Shown here: positions 1 to 12,222 of the stretch, piece by piece | How positions within the stretch are numbered: the first letter of the stretch is position 1 | How the letters are laid out: each line of letters opens with the position of its first letter | The notes under the pieces: model-generated | What the model saw: only the letters and a program-made list of their open reading frames with translations | Told to the model about the DNA's origin: nothing | Databases searched by the model: none | Origin: Xiphydria camelus | Lineage: Eukaryota; Arthropoda; Insecta; Hymenoptera; Xiphydriidae | DNA: 64,000 nucleotides | Assembly (NCBI GenBank): GCA_963678675.1 | Contig: OY783198.1 | Location: 22,492,684-22,556,683, forward strand | Direction: 5' to 3' | Made by a program: the position numbers and the translations under genes

Positions 1-395
1 AAACACCGTTCCAGCGATCAACTATCGAGGTAATTTGCACGAACGGCTCTGCAAGCAAAAGGCATACTTGGAAAGGACATCATGTACCATCACAAACACA
101 CATAATAAACACACACGCAACACGGCTATCGGCTACGCGCCATATCATAATTTATGTAACTAGATATATATTAAAGAGGCGCAGTTTAAAGAAAAAAAAA
201 GTTACAATAAAAGTAAGGAGTAAAACGAAGCTGTATATGTAAGAAAAAAAACGATAGAAATATTATTAAAATATTATACAGACAGGCATATAAATATATA
301 GCTGTAAAGAGAAGCAGTGTATATGTGCATCTGCGATACGCGTTATATATGTTTTGTCACGAAATAACGGTTTTTGAATAAATATCTATTTGAAT
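1..395 (+). other. Probable 3' UTR end of an upstream gene
   Basis: AT-rich stretch without a useful open frame, containing AATAAA signals at 104-109, 206-211 and 377-382. The composition changes sharply to CpG-rich DNA just after 395. This pattern fits the last part of a 3' UTR with tandem poly(A) sites of a plus-strand gene whose coding part lies left of the window. The cleavage site is not visible, and an AT-rich spacer could look the same. Confidence 0.45.
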
Positions 396-3072
396 TAATC
401 GGTGGCCCATGGTGTGGATCCTGTTACCCGACGACTCCCCGAGTTCCGATTTGATCGAACTCGTTCCAGAGTAATTCGAGTGTCACAAACGTGATAATAA
501 TGAGACCATCACGTGAGATGCTCCGTGAGCGAATCGACACCTTCAAATCGCCGTATCACGCGACTGGTTGATCGTAGAAAAAAATTACTCCAACCAAAAT
601 TGTACACTTGCGATAGCTCTACAACTTTTGCCCGAAAAATTTCTTTCTTCAACAAACCAATCGCGAGATACGGCGATCCCCCGCCATCTAGGTAATCCTA
701 TGGACTATTTACTTCCTCGCCGCGGCACTTTCCACGCGGGAAATGTCACGCAACTTCCATTTTTCCCTTCGACGCGAGCCCGATAGACTCCCCGTGCAAC
801 CCTCCGTGGTAGCACGTGTCGCGGGCCAACGAGCAGCCAGTAACATTGCAAACCACGCGCGCAGGGGGCAGTGGGGGAGGTAAGCCGCATGCGCGAGCTC
901 TCTTGCTCTTGGCGCGCGCGGGGGTGGGGGGAGCCAAAGTGGGAGGGGAGGCACTGTCGACGGATGACACCTGTGGCTTGGTCCCCCCCCCCGATCAGTC
1001 CCGCCGCGACTGTCCACGCGCCGTTACATTGTCGTATTCCACACGTTCACGTCCACGTGACATCGTTTCACCCAGTATATCCGGCTCGGCATCTATCAAC
1101 GGCGCTTCTCGAATTCGCCCGTGGATTTCGGGAACGTCTGAGTGACCGTGCGACCGCGTCTCCACTGAAAAAGGCATGCTCCTTTACACATCTGTCTTTC
1201 TATCTTTCTTTCTCACCCCCCCCCCCCCCCGCAAACAGCATCGCCGTTGCGATTTCGACGACCTGGAATCCCCCCTCGTCTGCAGCGCCGTTCCGCCTTT
1301 CAATGGATCCTCGGGCAGAGTCGGACCCGCGCCGAGAGGAAATTTCGAGTAAACCGCACGGCCGTGGCGAGGTGTGCTCCGTATGCGCGGTAATGCGCGA
1401 CGAAGTTCGCCTTTCGCGCGCGTTCGCACAGCGCGAATGGAGCGTCGTGCGTTTGTCGCTCGGTGTGCGCAAAGTCCGCCGTCTCGCGCCACGGAATTAC
1501 GTTGCTCGCGATCGTCCGACACGAAGACGCGCTCGCTCGACGTAACGTACTCGCGTCCGCGTGTCGGGTCGTCGGACGCGCGAAGTTTCGGTGTTTCGAA
1601 CGCGCTGTCGTACGATCCCCGCGCCTATCTTCAAGTCGGTGACGCCGCACTCGTACCACCTTCGACCCGCTGATCGCCGTACCGCGTCTTACTTCACGGT
1701 GAAACATATAGAGACTGCAAAAGATCGCGGCACGTTTCGTGACGTTGAAAATTCGCGAGTGGTCGAGTCGACGACTCGGGAGTATGTACGATCTCGCCCT
1801 ACCCTCACTTCGCGATCCGAGTCACTCCGCGGGAAGCGTTATGCTCAGCGCGCGCTCGTCCGCAACGGCGAATCGCAAATTCCAGAAAGCTTGGCGCTTC
1901 CTGTCGCGAAACACCGTCGCGACGGAGTCGCGCGCGTTTCGATCGGAACGCACGCCCGTTGCCGGGGGCTCCCCGCGTCGGAGTCAATGATTCTGTGTCG
2001 CGATAAAGTCTCCCGCCGGACGAGCGGTGCCGTCGCCCGCGGTGAAGGAGGGCGGCGGCGGTCGGTCGCGACTTGCATTCCGAGACGCGGATTCCGGAGC
2101 GTTTTCTTCGAGAAGTAGAACGCTTACGGTACCGTTTTCCAGCAAACCTCGTTCTCGAGTAGCGTGCGCGCGCGGCACGTTTCACGTCGAGCGACGGATA
2201 ACGCGACGTGAAAAACGACGGATTCCTCTCCCGTCGTCGCGATTGAGACGAGGAGGGATAGAGCGACGTCGAATCGCGTTGGGGAGAGCCAAGCGGCGCT
2301 TATCGTGAAAGCGATTCTGCCTGAGGAACGACCTTGAATCACGTAACGCTCTTGCCATCGGACTTCTTACTCGGCCGCCGCGTTCTCGAGGATCTCGTTT
2401 GTCGATCGTTAGCGTGTCTTTCGTTGGAGCGACGTCGAAATCGAACGCTTTCGATTTTAGGTTTGCGCGGGGCACGCGAGAGGGCGGGCTCGTAGTTTTT
2501 CCTACCCTGCCTATACATTCACTCTCCGCGTAAACAAGTGCCGGCACGTCGAACGAACTCTCGCTCGAATACCTGCTTTACTTCCCCCGGCAGTCGACGA
2601 CAGTTTTTCCAGTTTTTCTGGCAGATTCGCGAATGATTCTTGCAATTAAATCAGCACGCGCGAGGCGCTAAACTCTTCGCAACTTTCTTCGGTGAGTGTT
2701 TAGACGCTAGACATTTCTCGAAGACATTGCCAAAAGTGATAAAGAAATACATATCACTGTAATCTTTAAAAATGGCCGAGAACGAAAAACATGGTTCAAT
2801 CAAAAGTCGCCAGTAAAGCCCGAGTTAGCTTTGTCAAAGTACGCGATTCCGAGCACGGCAATTCCCCCTGACACCAACGAGTCCGTAGAGACAGGGATCG
2901 AAGTCACATTCCGAGAAATCCCAGTGTGAACTCAGCCACCTTTACCATTGTATTCCGGAAGACCTTCCACGTTATATCCGGCTTTTTAACTTCCTTTCGA
3001 AGAAGCTTGACGAAAAATCGTATCGCATCGTCCGCCGATTAGATCCCCATCGCGTCGCGGCATCGATTACGC
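396..3072. other. Intergenic stretch without a recognisable gene
   Basis: CpG-rich DNA between the putative upstream 3' end and the promoter region of the large gene. It has a C15 run near 1216 and many chance open frames on both strands. A donor-like TTCG|GTGAGT at about 2692 could end a noncoding first exon, but the ATG upstream of it soon meets a stop. I see no coding exon here. Confidence 0.5.
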
Positions 3073-3260
3073 TTCCATCGGATACTAAATGCTGTATTTA
3101 TAAATATCGACATTACCAGATGTGTATTTAGAAAGTGTTTCTATCGGACGTAAATGCAGACAAATGTAGTACTTAGATATAAGTCCGTTTCCATCGCAAT
3201 ATTTATATATACCAGCACCTCTAAATTCATTTAAATACAACATTCAGCCGTCCGATGGAA
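3073..3260. mobile_element. Short TIR element (MITE), TTCCATCGGA ends
   Basis: The ends TTCCATCGGA (3073) and TCCGATGGAA (to 3260) are inverted copies, and the similarity continues inward for about 28 bases (a shared AATG-TGTATTT motif). Two diverged copies of the terminal motif also lie inside (near 3140 and 3190). No coding capacity and no clear target duplication. It sits just upstream of the probable promoter of the first coding exon. Confidence 0.6.
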
Positions 3261-3292
3261 ATGTAGTCATCGGAAACGTCGTTTCGGCCCCG

Positions 3293-3935
3293 ATGCAATC
3301 CCAACGGCGAGCGACTGTCGTTTGCGCGAGGTGGGCGGGTGCGAGGAGAGAGAGGGTACGTCGCCGCGCGAATGATTTTCCGAGAGACGCGAAAGTGTGG
3401 ACCGCTGCGTGTCGTTACACGTTCTTCTACTCTTCCTCGCAGGCCATCAAGAGCAAATCACTATGTGTGTCGCGTGTCGTTTCTGCGGTGTTATCGCCGT
3501 CGCCCGAGCCAGACGCGACGGAGAGTGATCGCGGTCTCGGTGCGCCGTGATAATAAGTGGACGGCAATTCGACCGGTCCGCGCAAACAATCTTGCGCGCG
3601 ATAAGGACGAATAGAAGGAAGTGCTCGGGCTGGGGAGGCGACGGCGCCAGGGAAAGGATAATAAACGGCGACGGGGTTTTTCTGACGCCACGGTCGACGT
3701 CATCGACACCCCAAGCCTCTCTCGTTCACGGCGTGGTGCTGCCGCGACGAGGGTGCGATCGAACGGCAACGAATTCTCAGCCGCGGTGCCCCTCGACTCG
3801 CGCGCGCGGGAGACCCGATACGCGCGTACAGCGAGTAGACGGTGAATGGAAAGCCGCGACAGATCGCACGACAGTGATGCAGTGCTGTAGTGTCAGTGTC
3901 GAGTGCCCCGTGCCCGTAGCTTGGATTACCTGAAG
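3293..3935 (+). promoter_or_regulatory. Probable promoter and 5' UTR of first exon 1A, with two uORFs
   Basis: CpG-rich, stop-poor DNA directly before the first coding exon; the transcription start cannot be placed (a TCAGT initiator-like motif lies near 3892). Two short upstream reading frames are visible: ATG at 3846 to TAG at 3888-3890 (14 codons, in frame with the main start), and ATG at 3877 to TGA at 3931-3933 (18 codons, another frame), which ends two bases before the main ATG. The spacing suggests the main start could be reached by reinitiation or leaky scanning. The promoter assignment is inferred from the exon that follows. Confidence 0.45.
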
Positions 3936-3997
3936 ATGCCTTCGTCCGGAGGATATTATGACGACAGAAATCCGCTGCTCAAGGGCACTTTATCGAG
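3936..3997 (+). CDS. Alternative first coding exon 1A (21-residue N-terminus), gene not identified
   Basis: The ATG at 3936 opens 20 full codons (start MPSSGGYYDDRNPLL) plus two bases, ending at TCGAG|GTGAGT, a strong 5' splice site. The in-frame TAG at 3888 fixes this ATG as the first in-frame start. The donor leaves phase 2, which matches the acceptor at 57174/57175, so the joined codon would be AGC (Ser). The peptide is polar with Tyr-Tyr-Asp-Asp and a Leu-Leu pair; no signal peptide or membrane segment is seen, so a cytoplasmic N-terminus is likely. What I see is the exon structure; that it joins exon 2 is inferred from phase and from the absence of a better exon in between. An unseen exon in the 53 kb intron is possible. 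Confidence 0.7.
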
Positions 3998-4069
3998 GTG
4001 AGTCCACGGTTAAGTACATATACGTGCTTCAGTTTTGGCAATTTTTCCTCCGCCTGGATCGAGTCGTTA

Positions 4070-4327
4070 CACAGAGGAAAAAAAATTAGTTGGATCTATT
4101 GAACATTATTCATTCGCAAGTAATTATTTATTTGCATCAATGAAATCTTTTAACGCGTCAATTAGATATCTCTTCCTCACAATCATATGGAATAGTAGGT
4201 ATGTGTTTGCAAGGAAGAAATATTGAATTAATATGAAAAAAAAGGTGAAATTGCTGCAAATATAGATAATTACTTGCGACCCCACAACTATTTTATCGGT
4301 AGATCCAACTAATTCTTTTTCTCTGTG
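4070..4327. mobile_element. 258-bp TIR element with TA duplication
   Basis: The ends CACAGAGGAAAAAAAATTAG (4070) and CTAATTCTTTTTCTCTGTG (to 4327) are inverted copies extending about 28 bases, and TA flanks both sides (4068-4069, 4328-4329). TA duplication and A-rich ends fit a Tc1/mariner-type MITE. It lies 70 bp inside intron 1, right after the donor of exon 1A. Confidence 0.75.
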
Positions 4328-7300
4328 TATATTTACTCGTGCGAGTCGACTCGATTCTCCCTTCACCCACTGCTCCCCATTAGCTATATCACTACAGGCG
4401 CGGATCCGACGAGCAGACATCGCTTACTCCGTATAATGAGAGCATAATGCCCGTACGCGAAGAAAAATATGTATCGCATAATTCGATCGCAGATGCGGGG
4501 CGGCGAGAAGTCAATATTTATCGAGACGAATCGAAGCGATCGAACGTTCACACTTCGCCGCCGGCGTCCGCAGCGGTGGTCGAACCGAACGAATCTCTTT
4601 TCGAGCGAAGTGAAACCGTCGGTCTGCGAACTGCCGGGAGTGAAAGGGCGGAATATCCCCAGGAGCGCTCCTATTCCCGCACGACCAACAGCCTCGCGAT
4701 CGTCATCGGAGTCCTCGGACGCGCGCACAGTGGATGCGCTCGTTTCCCGCGACTGTACGCGCCACGCTCGAGGCTGCGGGCCAGGTGGGGTCTAGAATTC
4801 GGCGTTATTAGGTCGACATTGGAGGCGCGCTCGGAAGTGGCCTCCGCGGAGAGCCGCCTGACCGGAGAAAACCGACGACGCGCGCGTTCGGTGAGCGTAC
4901 GGTCGACCCTGCGCCACCGACCGATGTGGGACAGGGTCGAGCGTGCAAAAATTGCGCGCGGCAGAAACGTAATTCGCCGTGTCTCGCGTTTATCCTCGAC
5001 GCGCCGTCGCCCGCGCGTGCACCCGGCAACCTGTTGCGGCGCGGACGCGCGGCATGGAAACGGCCAATTCGCGCGGTATCGGTGCGAATAATACCCGACC
5101 GGCGCTCGGTTCGACGGCGCGCGGTTATCTCGTTATCCGCGAACTTTTCGCCGGTATCGACGCTACATTTTTTCGACGTTTCCCTCGACTGACCGTTCGC
5201 GCAGGTTTCGAGATAATCGTTATCGAAGCGAACGCCGGTTCGCGGACGAAATAGTTCCGCGAAGCTCGATACCGGGCGTCCGATAACTCAAGTCGGGCGA
5301 GCGCTCGGCGATGGTCCCATGAATGATGTATCGATCCGAGTAACGGAGCCGCGCGTGTTTGCGCCGCGTGAAATCTCCAACGCTCGACACGGGAAATTAG
5401 GGAATGACATCCGCAATCCAAGGCCTCGGATACTCGAGTTTAATTCTGAGCGAGCTAATATTTATACGCCTCGAATAAATTCGATTCGGAGCGCGCGCAA
5501 ATACTTGCGAGCTCATGTGGATAAACGATCGTTTGCTCGAATATATCCGCGAAGAGTAAACCCTTTCATATTCTCATCCCCTTCGCGACGAATCTCGAAA
5601 GAGAAGGCGCTTTCGAGGAGTCCGCGTAACGAGCGTCGCCCGACCCGCTCCTCGCGCGCGCGCAAGCGTTTCCATGATTTTACGCGCGCCGCCGCTTAGC
5701 CGAGGATGAGATTGAGGGAGGCGCTCGCGAAATTTCGCGTGAAAGGGCAAATGGCTTTTCCAAGGACTCTCGCTATCGCGGCGCGCAACGCGTCGACGGG
5801 AGAATAGGCCGGTTTCGTATCAACCGCGTTGACGTAGGTTTCCGCGCGCGCCGCACCGCCTCCCGCAGCGGTGGGAAGCTGGTCGATATCGAGACGCGGG
5901 TACCGGCGAAGTCTGCGCGATGGTGCTATGTTTGTTTACGTGGAATAATCCGCACGCGGTGCGCGGTGCCGCGACACCCTCGGTCGGCGTCGTCACGTGC
6001 GCGCCTCCTACGCCTCTCCGCGCTTTTCCGATCCTTCGATCCGGCGCGTGGCCTCTCTCCCCTTCTCTCTCTCTCTCTCTCTCTCTCTCCCTCGCGCGCG
6101 CTGGAAGAGTACCCTTTTCCGAGTCCGAGCTTCGTATATAAAATACAGCCGCGCGCGGTTTACCGTTGTTGGTCAGGCATGCAGGCGGAGGTCGAACGAA
6201 ACTCGTCTTCGCTCGATAATCCAGAGTCGGAGAGAAAGGGGAGCGCTTTCGCCGCGCGAGGTGCTCGCGCGTCGTCGTGGTTGTCGCCGGAGAATTCTCG
6301 TTTCGAGAGGCGCCGCGAGAACGCGGACCGACGCGATACGAGCTGGCTCTGCCGTCGGGACCGATACGTCGAGGGAAGAAAATCCAGAAAGAAAGATAGC
6401 GTACAAACATCCCAATTTTCCTAGCAGAGAGAGAGAGTGCGGTAATTTATTCATCTATTACGTACACATACCGAACGATTATCTCGAACAAATGAAACGT
6501 AACTATTCGAATACATAATCATTTGCGAAATTGAAACCGAATAATACTCGACAGCTGTATTTACAAGAATACACTTGAACCAACTCAACGTTTACCAGAT
6601 AACGAGCAAGCGAGACTTTTATTGGCGCGAAAGAATTGTCTCCCCTTATTTCCGACGCGAAAGGAGCGTTCGATTCCCGCGGCACAGCAGCTGTGGCGAA
6701 TAAAGTCTCATGCCGTCTGCGTCGACGATGCGTATCGCCACCCCCTCCGCCTCCTCACTACGCCCCCCCCCCCCCTAGCTCGATTTCGCGCGGCTGTACA
6801 GATAAAGACCGTCGGGCGCGGAGCGTATACTTACATTACGCGCCGCTTTGACTGGTCCGAGCATCGCGCCGAGGAAGCTTTCCTATATACGACGATAAGG
6901 TTATCCGAGTCGCGGGTTTGGGTCGTATAATAAATATATACCTATCCTCGCGTGTCGTGATTGTACGTACGCGCGACACGCACACCAGGAAACGGCGCGG
7001 ATAACGCGTGGATACGTCCGAACCGGTACTTACGCGCGAGTGTAGTACTACCTCTACTTGTCAGCGGCTCGCTCAGGCCGCACAGAGCCGACTGACTTCC
7101 CGCGACGCGCGTCGTCTCGGCGTGCCAATTGGATTATCTCCGAAAGCGAGTGAGATACGGTAATTGTTCGAAGACGAAGATCGCTCGGATTTCGAAGCCG
7201 AGCGATTCTTGTTGGCGAACTTTTATCTCAACTCGCTTCCTTTCGGAAGCAGTTACGTCGGTTCGCCCGAGAGCGTCAGCAGGAAGACGAGTGTCGTGGG

Positions 7301-8720
7301 AAGCAATCTAGGAGACATTGTTCTTTTTCCTTTTCTTTCTAATTGGCTCTTTCAGGTACTAGTTCCGTGGTTTCTACGGACGCTGCATTCCATGAGCGTG
7401 ATTTATCGCAAGACCGCGGTTAATTGGGAGGTTCTGATTAATTCTAATTCGCTATAATTAAGGGGAGTTGTCTCCGAGCGGGAGATAAATGTCTCTCTCT
7501 CCGTCTCGCTACAGCCGTATCAAGCATACGTTCGACCCACGCCAAAGCACGGCGCTCGATGCACTCGGTCTAACGACATAATTTTGAGCCCCGTGCGCAT
7601 TCGCTAATCGCGTATCACGACGATACGTAAAATTGTCTGCGTACGAATACTCCTTGTCGTTTGATAAATTTAATCGACAAAGAAGAAGACGCGTAACGCA
7701 CGAATGACGAATCGCACAACTCGGCGATTATTACTATAAAAATCTATACCTCCAATTTCTCCTCCAGAAAAATACGGATAACAATCCCCGATCAATTGAA
7801 ATAAACATATTTCGCCTCGAAGAAAATTTTACGCTCAAAGTCAAAACTATCTTTGGCGAAAAGCCGCGTGCAACCTCCTCCAAGGTAACTCGCTCGCGCG
7901 CGTAAGCGCGATACACATCTGGAAGGCGCTTCGCGCGCGCCGGGTACTATTGGCGGACATTCTAGTAGGTATACCGGCTCGACACGGAGCAGCCTGCAGC
8001 CAACACTTTCACCCGCGGAGGTTTCTAACGCGAGAGGTTCAGGATTCGGCGGCGTTCACAGTCGCGCGATTGGCTCGCGATAACCTCGCGTGGTGTGGCC
8101 CGGGACTCGTCGAGGTGAAGGACGGAAGGGCGATCGCGAGGGTCGCGGCTCGATTTTCGGTGAAAGTCGCGATGCGCTCGGGCGCGCGCGACTCCCCCTT
8201 TCTTCGTCGAGCGTTCGCACGACGGGCTCGGTGTGAACGGCCCCTCAGAGCGCGGTAGCGGACGCGGTCGGTTCGACGAGCGGGAATCGAGCGACCGACG
8301 ACTCGCGTCTGGGGGGCGGGACGGGTGATGAGATAGCTCGGCTGGTTTAACCTCGATACGACTCTCGTACCTCCAGGAGTGACTGCTTCGTCGCCCTCTC
8401 GTCACCCTTTCGATCGGGCGATCGACGATCGTGAGATCTTTACGGATTTATGACGCGATCGTGGACCGTCCGCGATACTTATGCCGCGCGGCGCGAAATT
8501 AGTCCTGAAATCCTGATCGCGAGCGCCTACACCGGGTGCCTCGGGACGCACATCGGCGCAAGGCGGGTTGCCTCGGCATAGGGGCGATCGGCGAAGCTCG
8601 TAGCGTTTTCGATAGCCGGGGCTGCGCACTGGTGTAGAATTCGTGTTCGGGGCTATGCGCTACACCGGTGTAGGACGTCTTTGTAAACGTTCGACAGCTC
8701 ATGCTACGGAAGGTCAACCA
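4328..8720. other. Intron 1 stretch, no exon recognised
   Basis: CpG-rich intronic DNA with a (TC)n run at 6064-6090 and a C-run near 6765. A strong polypyrimidine tract followed by TTTCAG ends near 7354 and could be a cryptic 3' splice site, but no convincing exon with a donor follows. The open frames on both strands are not recognisable proteins. Confidence 0.5.
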
Positions 8721-8985
8721 GCTGCTGAGATATGCTTTCATTTCGATTAATGTAAATAAATTTGGTCTACTTGAATTAACCTTGCCCATTTTAACTGTAG
8801 AGAATAGAGGAGGTTCTCTACTTTCCACGATTTTAACCAAACAATCAAACTTAACCTCTACATACGCTTATTCTGTTCTCGCTGGTAGAGAACCTCCTCT
8901 ATTCTCCATAGTTAAAATAAAGACAATTAATTAAAAAAGACAAAATTTATTTAAATTAATTGAAATGAAAGCATTTCTCAGCAGC
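8721..8985. mobile_element. Foldback MITE with arms of about 100 bp
   Basis: The left arm (from GCTGCTGAG at 8721 to about 8824) and the right arm (about 8885 to 8985) are inverted copies with scattered differences, separated by a loop of about 60 bases. The inner arm ends share TAGAGAATAGAGGAGGTTCT. Outer ends are CTG/CAG triplets. AT-rich, no coding capacity. Confidence 0.8.
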
Positions 8986-9004
8986 AGCAGCAGCAGCAGC
9001 AGCA
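8979..9004. repeat. (CAG)n microsatellite at a MITE edge
   Basis: About nine CAG units start at the right terminus of the foldback element, whose own end is CTCAGCAG. The left end has only CAGCTGCTG. The triplets have therefore probably expanded from the element end or its target site. Confidence 0.85.
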
Positions 9005-11618
9005 CAGGTTTTCGAAAACGCTATCGGTACGGTTCCAGTCTTGCCGGGAGAGACTGAAACGCTCCGCGAGTGTTGCTATCGCCGCCAAAAACGCGAAGCG
9101 ACTTAGACGACTGTAGTTCGCGGATCTCGCGAGCGGCCGCGAGGCGAGGAACGGTAGTCGTCGCGATTCAAGGTCCGCATACACATCGACCGACCCTGTG
9201 CATCCCATTATTTCATCCCCACCCCGCCGCGTACGACCGAGGACGGCGCGGAAAATCGTAATCTCTAGATATTGGCGGTAAAACGGATCCGAAGTCCTCG
9301 TATAATTATACATACGCGCGTCCGCGAGTTCGTCGAATGGGAGCGGAGAGGCTGCGCGCGCGGATTCCAGGGAAAAGCCAAGTACCTACGCCGTGGATCC
9401 GATTAGATTCCCAGGCGATCCGCGCGCGGGACATCAAGAGAGAGAGAGAGGGGGAGGGAGAGAGGTAAGGGTCCCGGTTGCGGGGGACCAGTGACGTCAA
9501 ACCTGCGTAGAAGGAGTTCCGTTATGGCTCCGCGTCGCGCGTAGCGGTCGCGCCGGCGCTCATTGTCGAGATCATTCGGGCGACCATCGACTCCTATCCC
9601 TCTTCCTCCGCGGCGAGGATCGATCCACCTGTTGTGCCGCTTCGGTCGATCCGGCGTATATTGCTTCATCGCGCGGTCCGTATAAATCGTTATTGCGCCT
9701 TTCGACGGCGTCATGGGTATTCTCGACCGTCAAGTTGAAGGAGCAATTGGGATGCTGTATAACATCCGAAAAACAGAGCTTAAATTAAGAACGTTAGTAA
9801 ATTTTTGTAACGAAACGCGTCATTTCTCCGAGGGCGTAAACGTCAACGCGGAAAGACGTTCGCGCGAGGAGCGACGATACAGAGCCTTTCCCTTTTTAGA
9901 ATTCTCCCTCCCCACCGGCAAGATCGTCGCGACCTACCGCGCTCGACGTTACGGTCCTTTCTATCCGGAGTAATAAAATCGGAGACAGCGATAGTGTGAC
10001 ACCCCTCCGCGAGCGCCAACTAAACCGTCGTCGCGTAGCACCGCGCGACGTCGGTGTGAGTATTACGGTTACGTATTCGTATACGGACTGAGCGTGGAGG
10101 AGAGGTGAGAGACGGCGGCGGGTGGTGGAGGAAGCGCGCGGTGGGAGGGGCCGGAGAGGAGGACGTGATTTTATAACACGGTATCGATCCAAGTTTCCCA
10201 GATGCCTCTCCTTCTCTTTTCTCTCTCCGCGAACCCTTCTCACGCCTCCTCGTCCTCGTGGTTGTCCCCCCTTCCTCGGCTTTTCCTCGTTCCGCAATCC
10301 GCCACGCTGGAACGATAAATACCACCGAGCGCGCGCGCTCGAGGGTGCGTACACGGCCGTTTACGCGCTAAATTTACCCGAAGAAACCTCGCGATGAATT
10401 CTTAGCGCCGCGAGTGTGTTTGGGTCGCGGACCGACCGAAAATACTCGGCGCGCGGTGAAGAGTCGTTGCTCCTTTCCCTCGGCGGTGCTTCCGATTCTA
10501 AATAAAGTCGTTTTTATGACCGTGGAAAATCGGATGGGTTGGTGGATCGCGATCGAGGGAAGCGAAACGGAAGGTTTTCTCGGTGGGGACCCCGCATTGT
10601 CACGCATCCGTGTACATCTTACGCGTGTTTTCCAATTTTCTTCCACTCGTCGCGTACAGTCGGTCTCCCAAGACCGGAGTCCTCGGCGAGATTTTTCAGA
10701 TTTACATATTGTATCGTTCAATTCCCGAGCGACAGAGGCGTAAACACCACGTCCGGTATAGCGCGTTTCGGTGACGCGCGGAGCAAAACGGAGCTATACG
10801 CGATCCGAGTCGATTGGAAACTGCCTCCCAAAGGTCCGGAGAATTCACCGAAGTCTCCGGTCTCGGGGCGCCCGGGTCGCGCGTAGTTAACGATTCTACG
10901 TGCATATGACGCGTCGCTCCGCGTGAACGTACATACGTACACACGCTAAACTTTGCCCCGAGCAAATCGTAATTCTTTCCTGCCGATCCTCTCGAGGTTA
11001 ATTCGTGGCACGTCGCGTCGTAATTTTCAGCGCGTAATTTTCTCCGCGTCCTTTCCGCCACGATTGTTACGTATCGAGAGGTACCGCGACCGCGTACGTA
11101 CCTATAGGTACGTAAACGCCGATGGATCGTCGAGCGGGGCTCGGAGGGACGGTTGCTTCGCAAGAGGGAACGCGTCGATCCGAGAGAACTGCGCAATAAA
11201 CGCGTCGCGTGTCAGATGTTTTGTTTACGTCTCAACACCAAGTGAAAGTTTTGTCGAGACAACGCGGCGCGCCGCGCCGTTGCGCCTCGGACGGAGGTAA
11301 CGCGCCGCGCCACGGGCAGATACGTCTAATTACGTCGCTGCGCCGCGCAGCGCTCTCTCTCTCTCTCTCCCTCCCTCCCCCGTCTCTCTGTCTGTCTCTT
11401 TCAATGTAGAATCGTTCGCGCGCTGCAGTTTCATCGGAGGGATAGGATCGACGTGCTCTCGAAGTGTAAGGAGCGGATCCGAGGAATTTACTCGTACGGG
11501 AGGTCGAAAGTATATAATTTTTACATTTCCCACTGCAACTATTGCAGTTTCGATAATTTTTATCCTGGCGTCGAGAAGAAACACCTACAATTTCATTCCT
11601 AAAAGGCTGGCTAACAAT
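9005..11618. other. Intron 1 stretch, simple repeats only
   Basis: CpG-rich DNA with a GA-rich run near 9437-9465, a purine/pyrimidine-rich region at 10100-10260 and a (TC)n tract near 11351-11400. No exon recognised. Confidence 0.5.
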
Positions 11619-11619
11619 C

Positions 11620-11975
11620 CAGATAGAAAAATGTATATAAATTGAACAGCAATTTTAGGTAGTGTTAGATCATCTGATGCAGCAAGGTTATGCACTTTAC
11701 GAGTCATCACTACGCAAGCATATTTATGACATTGAATAATTTTAAAATAATATAAATAAAACACGAAAAAAATGTATTCAACATATGTACAATTTTTCAT
11801 AAATATATCGCATCAATAAATAAAGCGATTAATTCGAATCACGTAATGTAAATTTGATAATTCATTTAGCAATAGTTTTTTTTTTCAAATTCATGCGGCA
11901 ATTCAAGAGTAAACTTTAGGAGGATCAATTATTATGGTTTCTATGAACGTCGTGACGATCACACAAGTCTATCTG
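11620..11975. mobile_element. CAGATAGA-ended element, copy 1 (about 356 bp)
   Basis: The left end CAGATAGAAAAATGTA and the right end ACAAGTCTATCTG are the terminal motifs of a family with four copies in this window (others at 13544, 16075 and 49084). Diagnostic shared pieces are a GTCGTGACGATCA block and a GATCAATTATT block near one end and an ATTATGCA/ATGCATCA block near the other. AT-rich with no coding capacity, so a non-autonomous DNA element. Confidence 0.75.
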
Positions 11976-12012
11976 GGAATCTTCATTCGTCGTCTTATAA
12001 TCAAAATGCACA

Positions 12013-12222
12013 CACGGAAAAAAGTAAATCGTAACATCTACAAAGTTTGTGGTAAAATACGGGACAAGGCCAGTTTATCGTTACGATAACTACGATTTCG
12101 ATAAAAATTACAGCAAACGCTTGCAACTTCTACAAGTTTTACTATAATTTTTCCTAAAATCGCAGTCATCATATCAACAAATTGGCCTTGTCCCGAAATT
12201 TACCACACATTTTTTTTCCGTG
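12013..12222. mobile_element. 210-bp CACGGAAAAA MITE, copy 1
   Basis: Ends CACGGAAAAAA and TTTTTTTCCGTG are inverted; a subterminal block GGGACAAGGCC appears inverted at both ends (near 12060 and 12185). An inverted-orientation copy lies at 22407-22615 with clear similarity along the whole length. No coding capacity. Confidence 0.85.

Noticed and set aside
6660..6690. GTTCGATTCCCGC resembling a tRNA B box
   Set aside because: No A box or acceptor stem at the right distance, so not a tRNA gene.
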